41,096 nucleotides of DNA from Candidatus Gastranaerophilales bacterium (lineage in GTDB: Bacteria; Cyanobacteriota; Vampirovibrionia; Gastranaerophilales; Gastranaerophilaceae), in NCBI GenBank assembly GCA_017415185.1, contig JAFQHZ010000027.1, forward strand, positions 1-41,096, given 5' to 3'. Position numbers and translations under genes: made by a program. Below, piece by piece: positions 23,469 through 31,716 of the stretch. Numbering within the stretch: the first letter of the stretch is position 1; every line of letters starts with the position of its first letter. Under the pieces are notes generated by a model that had not been told where the DNA came from, ran no database searches, and was given only the letters and a program-made list of their open reading frames with translations.

Positions 23469-24383
23469 TTATACCTGTAAATGTTTTTTGATACTCAAGA
23501 AGCTACCGATTGAAGCGAAAGCTACCCCTAATGTTAATACACTAAATAGTACGGTAAATTGTGCCAATGGGTCAATCGAAATCATGAAAAATTCGTGCAT
23601 TTTTATGATATATTTTTGAACCACATCAATTGGAACAATTGCAACTAATGCCCCTAAAAAGCCATAAATTGCTCCTTGCATAACTAATGGCGTCTTAATA
23701 TACCAGTTTGAAACGCCCATCAGCCTCATAATTTCAATTTCTTCTTTTCGTGATTGTATGACTAATTCTATTGTGTTGTTTATAATTGCGACGGTTAATA
23801 TGAATACTATTATGACAAAGACGATTGTTGCCGTGTTGATAATTGTGTTTATCATTTCAAATTTTTCAACTAAATCTTTGGCATAGCTTGTGTCATTTAC
23901 GCCATCAATTTTTTTAAGCTCATTCATTACTGTGCCGATATTTTTAGTTTCGTCCAATTTTACATGAAGCGTGTTTGGAAGAGGGTTTGTTATATCGGGA
24001 ACATCAATATCTTTTTTAAATTGAACCCAAGAAGTTTCTTTTGAAATAAATGTTACTTTTTGAACGTGTTCAAGTCCTCTGATTTTTGTGATTGTTGAAT
24101 TAACATCTGCTTCATCAGATAAATATGCGCTTATTTCAAGAGCAGAACCCATTGAGCTTACAAATGAATTTAGTGCAAGAGTAATTCTGAATATTGAACC
24201 AAAAATAGTCAAAATTGCAGCAATTGTTGTTATGATTGCGATATTTACCAAGCCGGTTTGCGCAATACTTTTTGCTGTTTCTATTGCTATACGATATGTT
24301 ATTCTGATTTCACTCATCCAATCCTTTGGAATATGGGATTTGACTTTTTGCTTAAGATTTTGATTTTTTGGTTTTCTAGTCAT
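23469..24383 (-). CDS. ftsX: Cell division ABC-type protein FtsX
   Basis: A 304-residue membrane partner of FtsE. It has a cytosolic N-terminus, one membrane helix at about 40-75, an extracytoplasmic loop (EISAYLSDEADVNSTITKIRGLEHVQKVTFISK...), then three further helices in the MacB/FtsX permease fold (IEIMRLMGVSNWYIKTPLVMQGAIYGFLGA). FtsEX couples ATP hydrolysis to cell-wall hydrolases at the septum. It overlaps ftsE by 8 nt. No hydrolase partner or amidase activator is nearby. Confidence 0.95.
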   Translation of the reverse strand: MTRKPKNQNLKQKVKSHIPKDWMSEIRITYRIAIETAKSIAQTGLVNIAIITTIAAILTIFGSIFRITLALNSFVSSMGSALEISAYLSDEADVNSTITKIRGLEHVQKVTFISKETSWVQFKKDIDVPDITNPLPNTLHVKLDETKNIGTVMNELKKIDGVNDTSYAKDLVEKFEMINTIINTATIVFVIIVFILTVAIINNTIELVIQSRKEEIEIMRLMGVSNWYIKTPLVMQGAIYGFLGALVAIVPIDVVQKYIIKMHEFFMISIDPLAQFTVLFSVLTLGVAFASIGSFLSIKKHLQV

Positions 24384-25050
24384 AAGTTCCTGCTTGTATA
24401 TCTCTGATTACTTGACCATGGTCAAGCGTGATTACTCTTTTCCTGAAATAATTTACCATTGCTTGGTCATGCGTTGAAACAAGTATGGTGATTCCTCTTT
24501 GATTAACTTGTTCAAGAATTTGCATAACTTCAAGCGAGTTTTTAGGGTCTAAATTTCCTGTTGGTTCGTCTGCAATTAATAATGGGGGTCCATTAACAAT
24601 TGCACGAGCAATAGAAACCCTTTGTTGTTCTCCGCCTGATAATTCACAAGGTTTTGAACGATATTTATCTTCAAGACCAACAACTTTTAGCGCACCCATT
24701 ACACGAGATTCAATTTCTCGTGATGAAATACCCATTGTTCTTATAACATAAGCAATATTGTCATAAACTGTGTGGTTTTGAAGAAGTTTATAATCTTGAA
24801 AAACTATTCCCATGCAGCGTCTCAAGCTTGGGATTTTGTTTGGCGCAAGATTGCCTATGTTAATTCCTGCAACATAGACATCTCCTCTTGTTGGGCGCTC
24901 TTCTAAATATAACATTTTCATCATTGTGGATTTTCCAGCACCTGATGAACCAACTAAAAATACAAATTCGCCTGGGCGAATATGTAAATTTATTCCTCGA
25001 AGAGCATATTTATTTTTATATTGTTTTACTACGTCTCTAAGTATTATCAT
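24376..25050 (-). CDS. ftsE: Cell division ATP-binding protein FtsE
   Basis: A 224-residue ABC ATPase. Walker A GSSGAGKST at 34-42, signature LSGGEQQRVSIARA and Walker B LLIADEPTGNLD, followed by the switch histidine in STHDQ. The sequence VVKQYKNKYALRGINLHIRPGEF is typical of FtsE. It overlaps the downstream ftsX by 8 nt and the upstream transketolase C-terminal gene by 4 nt. Confidence 0.97.
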   Translation of the reverse strand: MIILRDVVKQYKNKYALRGINLHIRPGEFVFLVGSSGAGKSTMMKMLYLEERPTRGDVYVAGINIGNLAPNKIPSLRRCMGIVFQDYKLLQNHTVYDNIAYVIRTMGISSREIESRVMGALKVVGLEDKYRSKPCELSGGEQQRVSIARAIVNGPPLLIADEPTGNLDPKNSLEVMQILEQVNQRGITILVSTHDQAMVNYFRKRVITLDHGQVIRDIQAGTYD

Positions 25051-25997
25051 TTTACATCCATGAATTCAATTATTTTTTCATATATTTTTTTATCAGTCAA
25101 ACCATAAAATTCCATTAGTTGTCTTTGTTCGCCTGATTGTCCAAAAGTGTCTTTTGTGCCAATTCTATATACTTTTGTTGGGTAGTGTTGGCTTAACGCT
25201 TCGCAAACTGCTGAACCAAGACCGCCAATAATGCTGTGGTTTTCAACAACAACAACGCTACCAGTTTTTTTAGCACTTTGCTTAAGGGCAATGTGTCTAA
25301 ATGGTTTAACAACTGGATAGTGAAGAATTTCCGCTTCAATGCCAACCTGCGAAAGCATTTTTGCTGCTTCCATAACTTCCCATAATGTTTCGCCATTGGT
25401 TACGATTGTGATATCGTTACCTTCTTTGATTTTCACACCTGTTGTTTGATTGAATTTATATTCGCTTGAAAAAATTGATTTCAAATTAGTTCTTGGAATA
25501 CGAATATACATTGGTCCGGGGGTGTTTGCAGCATATTCAATGACTTGTTTAACTTCTTCGCAGTCTCCAGGGATAATTACTTTCATATCTGGAATTGAGC
25601 GCATATAAGAAATATCTTCTAATGCTTGGTGTGAAGCGCCATCTTCACCAACTGTGATGCCACCATGGGTTGCAACAATTTTAACGTCAAGCTTTGAATA
25701 ACAAATTGTGTTTCTGATTTGGTCTAAACATCTTGCAGTTGCAAACATTGCAAATGTGCTTGCAAAGACAGTTTTTCCGCCATAAGCAAGACCTGCTGCT
25801 GTTCCTATCATGTCTTGTTCTGCAATTCCGCAATTGAAAAATCTTTCAGGGAATTGCTTTGCAAATCTGCAAGTTTGAGTTGAGCATGATAAATCGGCGT
25901 CTAAAACAACGATATTAGGGTTTTTTGCTCCTAATTCAGCTAATGTGTCGCCATATACATTTCTTGGTGATTTAACTTCGATATCTTTGCTAAACAT
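25047..25997 (-). CDS. Transketolase, C-terminal subunit
   Basis: A 316-residue protein equal to the pyrimidine-binding and C-terminal domains of transketolase. Markers are VVLDADLSCST, FNCGIAEQDMIGTAAGLA (with the catalytic Glu for TPP activation), GEDGASHQALEDIS and the C-terminal VVVENHSIIGGLGSAV. Together with the upstream gene it makes one split thiamine-diphosphate enzyme of the pentose phosphate pathway; such two-gene forms are common. GGAGGA precedes the ATG, and the start overlaps the N-terminal gene by 8 nt. A split DXP synthase-like enzyme is less likely given the match to transketolase. Confidence 0.93.
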   Translation of the reverse strand: MFSKDIEVKSPRNVYGDTLAELGAKNPNIVVLDADLSCSTQTCRFAKQFPERFFNCGIAEQDMIGTAAGLAYGGKTVFASTFAMFATARCLDQIRNTICYSKLDVKIVATHGGITVGEDGASHQALEDISYMRSIPDMKVIIPGDCEEVKQVIEYAANTPGPMYIRIPRTNLKSIFSSEYKFNQTTGVKIKEGNDITIVTNGETLWEVMEAAKMLSQVGIEAEILHYPVVKPFRHIALKQSAKKTGSVVVVENHSIIGGLGSAVCEALSQHYPTKVYRIGTKDTFGQSGEQRQLMEFYGLTDKKIYEKIIEFMDVK

Positions 25998-26796
25998 TTA
26001 ATTCCTCCAAAGCATTTTTTAATTGTTCATCATTTGGAGCTTTGCCATGCCAACCGGCTGCATTTTCCATAAATGAAACGCCTTTGCCTTTAATTGTGTT
26101 TGCGATTATTGCGCAAAGTTTATTAGAATTTTTTGCTTCTAGCATTGTTTGTTCAATTTGTTCGTAATTGTGTCCATCAATTTCATAAACTTCAAAACCA
26201 AATGCTTTTAATTTTTCATCAAGTGGGTCTAAAGATTTGATATCACATGTTGAACCATCAATTTGAAGATTGTTTTTATCAACAATCACAACCAGATTAT
26301 CAAGTTTTTGATTTGAAGCATTCATTAAGCTTTCCCAAACGCTTCCTTCTTGCATTTCGCCATCACCTAGAAGAACAAAAACTTTAGCTGGGTTTTTGTC
26401 TAGTCTTAAAGCTAATGCTAAACCAACGCCAATTGAAAGCCCTTGACCTAATGAGCCAGTTGAAACTTCAATTCCTGGTAATTGAGCTCTTGAGCTTGGA
26501 TGTCCTTGAAGTTTTGAGCCTAACATTCTAAAGCTCATTAGCATATTTGTTGGGAAAAAACCGCAATGTGCTAAAACTGCATATAAAGCAGTTGAAGCAT
26601 GCCCTTTTGAAAGAATAAATCTGTCACGTTTGTCAAAATCAATTGCTTTATCCCATTCAAGAGGAACATTTAACACTTTTTTGTATAGTACTGAAAGCAT
26701 GTCAACACAAGATAGCGCTCCACCAGGATGTCCTGATTTTGCATTGTGAATCATTTTTAGAATGTCGCGTCTTAGCGCATTGGTAAATGTTTTCAA
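25990..26796 (-). CDS. Transketolase, N-terminal subunit
   Basis: A 268-residue thiamine-diphosphate-binding half of transketolase. Markers are HNAKSGHPGGALSCVDML, LSKGHAS, GSLGQGLSIGVGLAL, GDGEMQEGSVWES (TPP-binding GDG...) and WHGKAPNDEQL. The start is a TTG with AAGGG 8 nt upstream; no ATG is available nearby. It begins 4 nt after the GT26 gene and overlaps the C-terminal half. Confidence 0.95.
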   Translation of the reverse strand: MKTFTNALRRDILKMIHNAKSGHPGGALSCVDMLSVLYKKVLNVPLEWDKAIDFDKRDRFILSKGHASTALYAVLAHCGFFPTNMLMSFRMLGSKLQGHPSSRAQLPGIEVSTGSLGQGLSIGVGLALALRLDKNPAKVFVLLGDGEMQEGSVWESLMNASNQKLDNLVVIVDKNNLQIDGSTCDIKSLDPLDEKLKAFGFEVYEIDGHNYEQIEQTMLEAKNSNKLCAIIANTIKGKGVSFMENAAGWHGKAPNDEQLKNALEELNV

Positions 26797-26800
26797 AATA

Positions 26801-27532
26801 TCAACCCTTCTTTTGTATAGTACTTATTATACACTTTATTAAAAATAATGGCAAAACAGGGAATATGCGTTTGAATCTTTTTGGCTGACATACTGTGCGA
26901 TATAGCCATTCAAGCCCCAATTTTCGCCAAATTACTGGCGATTCTTTTACAATTCCCGAAAATACATCAAAACTACCACCCACGCCAACCATAGCGCAAC
27001 CTTGAAGTTGTGTTTTGAGTTTTAAAATAAGCTCTTCTTGTTTTGGTGAACCCAGGCCAACAAGCAATATTTGCGGATTTGCAGCTTTAATTTCTTGAAT
27101 TATTTCTTCGTCACTGTTGAAATATCCATTTCTTACATAAACAAAATTTAAATTTGGATATTTATTTAAGAAGTTTTCTTTTGCTTTTTGGATAACTTCT
27201 TCTTTTGCGCCTAAAAACGCTATTTTGTAGTTTTTTTCTGAAGCAAGTTTGATTAATTCACGAGAAAAATCAATTCCTCTGATTTGATTTTGTTTAATTC
27301 CTTGGAGCCTAAGTGCGATTTTTACTCCAACACCATCTGCAATATTTAAATCTGAATTGTTTAAAATATCAAAAAATGCTTCATTTTTTTGAGCATTCAT
27401 TATCATTTCAGGGTTGATTGTGATGATTTGATAGTTTTTGTTTGAAACAATTGCATTTTGAGCGTCAGACAACGCTTCTTCAATCCCACAAAGCTTAATC
27501 GGACAATTTAATACACATGCTTCCATACTCAT
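26801..27532 (-). CDS. WecG/TagA/CpsF family glycosyltransferase (GT26)
   Basis: A 243-residue GT26 enzyme; relatives add ManNAcA or ManNAc to undecaprenyl-linked sugars for surface glycans. Markers are the early TINPEMIMNAQ, ADGVGVKIALRL, the Rossmann-like IAFLGAKEEVIQKA, VGLGSPKQEELI and GVGGSFDVFSGIVKESP. The start could be 27532 or the ATG two codons later; the Shine-Dalgarno sequence is weak. It is first in a run with split transketolase and ftsEX, and divergent from a WlbA-like dehydrogenase that could supply an oxidised amino-sugar donor. Confidence 0.92.
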   Translation of the reverse strand: MSMEACVLNCPIKLCGIEEALSDAQNAIVSNKNYQIITINPEMIMNAQKNEAFFDILNNSDLNIADGVGVKIALRLQGIKQNQIRGIDFSRELIKLASEKNYKIAFLGAKEEVIQKAKENFLNKYPNLNFVYVRNGYFNSDEEIIQEIKAANPQILLVGLGSPKQEELILKLKTQLQGCAMVGVGGSFDVFSGIVKESPVIWRKLGLEWLYRTVCQPKRFKRIFPVLPLFLIKCIISTIQKKG

Positions 27533-27639
27533 AAAAATATACTAACATAAACATTAATCTTTACAAATTCTTTGTTTGACTATGAAATATTTGTTTATTA
27601 GAATTTTCTTAGTAGCAATAAATTCAAAAGGAATTAAAA

Positions 27640-28632
27640 ATGAAAAAGTGTACGGCAGTCGTTGGATGCGGACTTTGGGGAAGAAACATTGTAAGAAATT
27701 TTTATAATCTTGGCGCATTGCATAGCGTTTGCGATTTAGATGTTGAAAATTTGAAAATGATTCAAGAATTATATCCAGATGTTAATACAACATCAGATTT
27801 TAATTCTTTGTTGTCAAATCCTGAAGTTGTTGCAATGTGTATCGTTACTCCAAGCCATACACATTTCAATCTTGTTAAAAAAGCAATTTTAGCAGGTAAA
27901 CACGTTTATGTTGAAAAACCAATTTCAACTTCATCAAGTGAAGCTAAAGAATTAAAAGAGTTGGCTGAACAAATGGGAGTTAAATTATTGGTTGGACATT
28001 TATTGTTGTATCATCCTGCTGTTAATAGATTAAAAATGCTTATTGCAGAAGGAGTTTTGGGCGAAATTAAATATGCTCAATCTGATAGATTAAATATTAA
28101 CTATTTTAAAAATGATAGAAGCGTTATGTGGGATTTAGCTCCACATGATGTTTCTATGATTGCCCATGTGACAGGAAAAGCCCCACTGAAAGTTTTAAGC
28201 GCAACAGGAGTTGCGTCTGAATTTGAAAATATTTGTGATATTACTCATTTAACAATTGAATTTGAAGATGGAGTTGTGGGACAAGTTAGCGATTCTTGGA
28301 TTCATCCTCAAAAAAGAGTTAGTTTACTAGTTCGTGGAACAAAAGCAACCGCAATTCTTGATGACACTATTCAAGAAGGCAAATTGAAAGTTTATGATAA
28401 TAAAAAAGGTTCTCAAAATGAAATTGAAGTTTTTGATTATCTTGAAATTGAGCCATTAAAACTTGAATGTCAGCATTTCTTGAATTGTATTAAAAATGAT
28501 AAAGTTCCTCGCTCAGATGGCGAAAATGGCTATATGATTGTTAAAATTTTAGAACAAGCAGAGGCAATGATGCTTGGCGCAGACAAACTTGCGCTTGATA
28601 AGCACGAATTTAAACTCTCAAGAAGTAAATAG
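27640..28632 (+). CDS. Gfo/Idh/MocA family oxidoreductase, WlbA-like
   Basis: A 330-residue NAD(P)-dependent sugar oxidoreductase. The N-terminal Rossmann domain has GCGLWGRNIVRNF, then TPSHTHFNLVKKAILAGKHVYVEKPIS with the catalytic EKP lysine; the C-terminal domain has GHLLLYHPAVNRLK and WDLAPHDVSMI with the conserved His/Asp. The sequence most resembles UDP-GlcNAcA 3-dehydrogenases (WlbA/WbpB type) and related N-acetyl-sugar dehydrogenases; substrate is inferred. An AAAGGAA Shine-Dalgarno sequence precedes the ATG. No aminotransferase or acetyltransferase of that pathway is adjacent. Confidence 0.88.
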   Translation: MKKCTAVVGCGLWGRNIVRNFYNLGALHSVCDLDVENLKMIQELYPDVNTTSDFNSLLSNPEVVAMCIVTPSHTHFNLVKKAILAGKHVYVEKPISTSSSEAKELKELAEQMGVKLLVGHLLLYHPAVNRLKMLIAEGVLGEIKYAQSDRLNINYFKNDRSVMWDLAPHDVSMIAHVTGKAPLKVLSATGVASEFENICDITHLTIEFEDGVVGQVSDSWIHPQKRVSLLVRGTKATAILDDTIQEGKLKVYDNKKGSQNEIEVFDYLEIEPLKLECQHFLNCIKNDKVPRSDGENGYMIVKILEQAEAMMLGADKLALDKHEFKLSRSK

Positions 28633-28640
28633 CTAAAATG

Positions 28641-28687
28641 GCATAAAACTTAATCTTAAGCTCTATATTGCACATTAAGTTTTATGC
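28641..28687. repeat. Perfect 14-bp inverted repeat upstream of PBP1A
   Basis: GCATAAAACTTAAT (28641-28654) is the exact reverse complement of ATTAAGTTTTATGC (28674-28687), with a 19-nt spacer containing CTTAAG. It begins 9 nt after the oxidoreductase stop and its right arm abuts the TATAAT of the PBP1A promoter. No T-run follows, so it is not a normal terminator. Confidence 0.6.
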
Positions 28688-28693
28688 TATAAT
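28685..28693 (+). promoter_or_regulatory. Extended -10 promoter of PBP1A
   Basis: TGC-TATAAT (28685-28693) lies 8 nt before the ATG at 28702. There is no Shine-Dalgarno sequence, so the message is likely leaderless or nearly so. The TGC is also the last part of the inverted repeat's right arm. Confidence 0.55.
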
Positions 28694-28701
28694 ATAATTC
28701 T

Positions 28702-30804
28702 ATGAACAGCGTTAGAAGAAAAAGAACGGCACGTAGGGGACCTAAAAAAAGAAATATTTTTGCATGTTTTATTATGATGTGCTTTGCTGCTTTTTTGGCG
28801 GTGATTTTTGCTTTCAATTTATATCTTGCTTCTCTTCGTCCGATTTCAAATTTGGAAGATATTAAACCAAATCCTGTTACAACAATATACTCCGCTGATG
28901 GCGAAGTTATTAAAACTTTTACAGCTTTTAAATTCGAAAAGGTTTCAATTGAAAAAATCCCTGAATATTTAAAACAAGCAGTTATTGCAACAGAAGACAA
29001 AAACTTCTATCGTCATAGAGGCTTTGATACAATGGGCATGATCCGCTCTACCATTACAAACATTATGTCTGGGCAAGTTAAACAAGGTGCTTCTACAATA
29101 ACACAACAGCTTGCAAGAATATTATTCTTATCAAACGAAAGAACTTTTGATAGAAAAATTAAAGAATTAATCATTGCGCATAGAATTGAAAAAACAATTT
29201 CTAAAGACGAAATTTTGGAAATGTATTTAAATTCTGTTTATCTTGGTTCTGGTGTTTATGGTGTTTCAAGTGCGGCAAGAACATTTTTTGATAAAGATTT
29301 GTCTCAATTAACTCTTGCAGAGCAAGCTTTGATTGCGGGTTTACCTCAAGCACCGTCAATTTATTCTCCTTTTGCAAATCAAAAAGCAGGCTTAAAAAGA
29401 CGAGATCAAGTATTAAGAAGAATGTATAGAAATAAATACATTACAGAAGAGCAAATGCTTGACGCTCAAAAAGAAGGCTTGAAATTATCAAACAAGCCAA
29501 GAATTTATTCATACAACAAAGCTCCTTATTATATAGATTTTGTTTTAAATGAATTAAAAAATATTGGTTTTGAAGAACAAGAAATTTCACAAGGTGGTTT
29601 AAAAATATACACTACTTTGGATTATAAATCTCAAAATGTTGCACAAAACACCGCAAGCAATGCGCTTGTGAAGGCTGGTTTAACAAAACCAACAAACCAA
29701 ATTGCCCTATTTTCATTTTCTCCTACAACAGGAAGAATATATTCATATATTGGCGGAAAAAATTATGAACAAAGCCAATATGATAGAGTTTCAAAAGCAA
29801 TTAGACCATCTGGTTCATCGTTTAAACCTTTTGTGTATGCGACTGCGTTGCAACAAGGAGTTGGGGTTGATGATATAATCGAAGATACTCCTTTGACTAT
29901 TCAAGATTGGTCTCCAAAAAACTACGGTAAAAAATATCGTGGCAAAATTACAATCTGGCAAGCTCTTGCAATTTCATCCAATGTTGCTGCTGTTCGTTTG
30001 ATTAAAAAATCAGGAATTGATGCTGTAATTCAAACTGCAAGAGAAATGGGAATAACCACCCCATTAGCAAGCGATATGACAATTGCATTGGGTTCAAATG
30101 GTGTAAAATTGTATGATATGGTTGTGTCATACGGTGCTTTTGCAAATGGCGGTTTTAGAGTTAAACCTTATGCTGTTGAAAGAGTTGAAAATTCTCGTGG
30201 CGTTACAATTTATGAAAATTCTGGGCCAAAAATAGTTAAAGTATTTAGTTTTGAAACTGCTGCTGGCATGACATATATGCTTAGAAAAGTTGTTGAAGTT
30301 GGAACTGGAAAAGCTGCAAATTATGCTCCTAACGTTGCCGGAAAAACAGGAACAACAAATGATTATAGAGACGCTTGGTTTGTTGGCTATACTCCTGATA
30401 TTGTTACAGGGGTATGGGTTGGAAACGATAACAATTCAAAACTTCCTGGAATTACTGGTGGGGCAATGCCTGCTCGAGTTTTTGCTGATTATATGAAAGT
30501 TGCAAGCGAAAACTTCCCAAAAAGTGTGTTTGATTATCCTAGTGTTGGTGGTAAATCTTCAACATATTTAAATATTGATGATGTAAATGAAAATGTTGAT
30601 GAGTCTGAAGAGCGTGCGGCTGATAAAAAAGTTCAACAAAATCTTGTTGTTCCTTCGCTTCCTTCGCAATCACCAAACCAAAATCAAATTGAACAAACAA
30701 AACCTAAAAAACCATCAAAACAATTTGACACATCAAACGATGTTTTAATTGAATATGACGATGAAAAGCCTATTAATTCTGCTGTTCCTTTGCCAGGAAT
30801 GTAG
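28702..30804 (+). CDS. Class A penicillin-binding protein (PBP1A family)
   Basis: A 700-residue bifunctional peptidoglycan synthase. A basic N-terminus, one membrane anchor (20-43), then a GT51 glycosyltransferase domain with catalytic E98 in ATEDKNFYRHRGFD and KQGASTITQQLAR. The transpeptidase domain has the three active-site motifs S372-x-x-K375 (GSSFKP), S425-S-N427 and K548-T-G550. A C-terminal tail from about 640 is Asn/Gln/Pro/Lys-rich and disordered. It polymerises and cross-links peptidoglycan outside the inner membrane. Its promoter overlaps an inverted repeat, a possible control site. Confidence 0.96.
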   Translation: MNSVRRKRTARRGPKKRNIFACFIMMCFAAFLAVIFAFNLYLASLRPISNLEDIKPNPVTTIYSADGEVIKTFTAFKFEKVSIEKIPEYLKQAVIATEDKNFYRHRGFDTMGMIRSTITNIMSGQVKQGASTITQQLARILFLSNERTFDRKIKELIIAHRIEKTISKDEILEMYLNSVYLGSGVYGVSSAARTFFDKDLSQLTLAEQALIAGLPQAPSIYSPFANQKAGLKRRDQVLRRMYRNKYITEEQMLDAQKEGLKLSNKPRIYSYNKAPYYIDFVLNELKNIGFEEQEISQGGLKIYTTLDYKSQNVAQNTASNALVKAGLTKPTNQIALFSFSPTTGRIYSYIGGKNYEQSQYDRVSKAIRPSGSSFKPFVYATALQQGVGVDDIIEDTPLTIQDWSPKNYGKKYRGKITIWQALAISSNVAAVRLIKKSGIDAVIQTAREMGITTPLASDMTIALGSNGVKLYDMVVSYGAFANGGFRVKPYAVERVENSRGVTIYENSGPKIVKVFSFETAAGMTYMLRKVVEVGTGKAANYAPNVAGKTGTTNDYRDAWFVGYTPDIVTGVWVGNDNNSKLPGITGGAMPARVFADYMKVASENFPKSVFDYPSVGGKSSTYLNIDDVNENVDESEERAADKKVQQNLVVPSLPSQSPNQNQIEQTKPKKPSKQFDTSNDVLIEYDDEKPINSAVPLPGM

Positions 30805-30807
30805 AAA

Positions 30808-31575
30808 TTAATTTCTAACTAAATAAGTTGCAACAAAATCATACTGCTTGTCTAGCTCTATGATTTTGTATGCGCCTTTTTTGGAATAGCTTTCTGTAAC
30901 TATATGATAAATTCCATCGTTTTTTGTTTCGATATTTTTGTCATAGTGTCCTGAAATAATTGCAAAAATATTGTTGTGTTTTGCAAGAATTTCTTTATAT
31001 TCGTCAATTTTTGCTGTTTCTAGCCATTTTGAAGTTGATTCCAAAATTGGAAAATGTTGAAGAATGATGACTTTTTCGTTTTTATTTTTTTCTAATGTTT
31101 TATCAAGCCACAAAAGTTCTTCTTTATTATAATAACCATTTGAAGATTTGAAATATTGCTTAGAACCATCCATTACAACAAAAAGATAGCCTTGTTTTTT
31201 AAATGTGTAATTTGGTTTTTTGCTATGAAATTTAGCTCGATTAACTTTTTTTAAATAATATTCTTTATCGATTCCTTTTGAAGAATAAACATCGCTTGAG
31301 CCAAGCAAGACAATACATCTTTTGTTGATTTTGTTTATTAGATAAGTAAATGTGTTTAAATTGTCTATGTTAGAATTAGCAATATTATTACCGCCCAACA
31401 AAACAAAATCGATATCTTTAAATTCATTAATTTCTTCTATTGTTTTTTCGAATTTGTATGCGTTTTGTTCCGTAAGATTTATATCTGTAATTTGTATTAA
31501 TTTAACTTCACGAGCAAAGCTTGCCAAAGAGCATAAAAAGCTTAGTAAAAAGAATATTTTAAAAACGTTTTTCAT
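30808..31575 (-). CDS. Exported calcineurin-like phosphoesterase fold with most metal ligands replaced
   Basis: A 255-residue protein with signal peptide 1-21 and the strand/helix order of calcineurin-like metallophosphoesterases, but the metal motifs are altered. DxH is D31-I-N33; GD is G61-G-N-N64; GNHD/E is G92-S-S-D95; and GHxH is G209-H-Y-D212. Only the histidine in LQHFP (H174) and the first His of the last motif remain, with D31. It probably does not bind two metals in the usual way, so I call it a pseudoenzyme candidate. The fold assignment is from motif order. It converges with PBP1A, 3 nt apart. Confidence 0.65.
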   Translation of the reverse strand: MKNVFKIFFLLSFLCSLASFAREVKLIQITDINLTEQNAYKFEKTIEEINEFKDIDFVLLGGNNIANSNIDNLNTFTYLINKINKRCIVLLGSSDVYSSKGIDKEYYLKKVNRAKFHSKKPNYTFKKQGYLFVVMDGSKQYFKSSNGYYNKEELLWLDKTLEKNKNEKVIILQHFPILESTSKWLETAKIDEYKEILAKHNNIFAIISGHYDKNIETKNDGIYHIVTESYSKKGAYKIIELDKQYDFVATYLVRN

Positions 31576-31716
31576 AGCAATAGAATAATATAAAAATATT
31601 TAAAAACCCATTGTTTATTTACAAAATGTTAAAATATTGACTCAAAAAATAGTATTTTCAATATGTTCTTGCTACGATAGTCCTACCCCAAAAACAACAG
31701 AAAGGGTTTATGGATT

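Noticed and set aside
30802-30817. Perfect 16-bp palindrome TAGAAATTAATTTCTA spanning the stop codons of PBP1A and the phosphoesterase-like gene
   Set aside because: Too AT-rich and short to be a convincing terminator or operator; the shared stop codons can force much of this symmetry.
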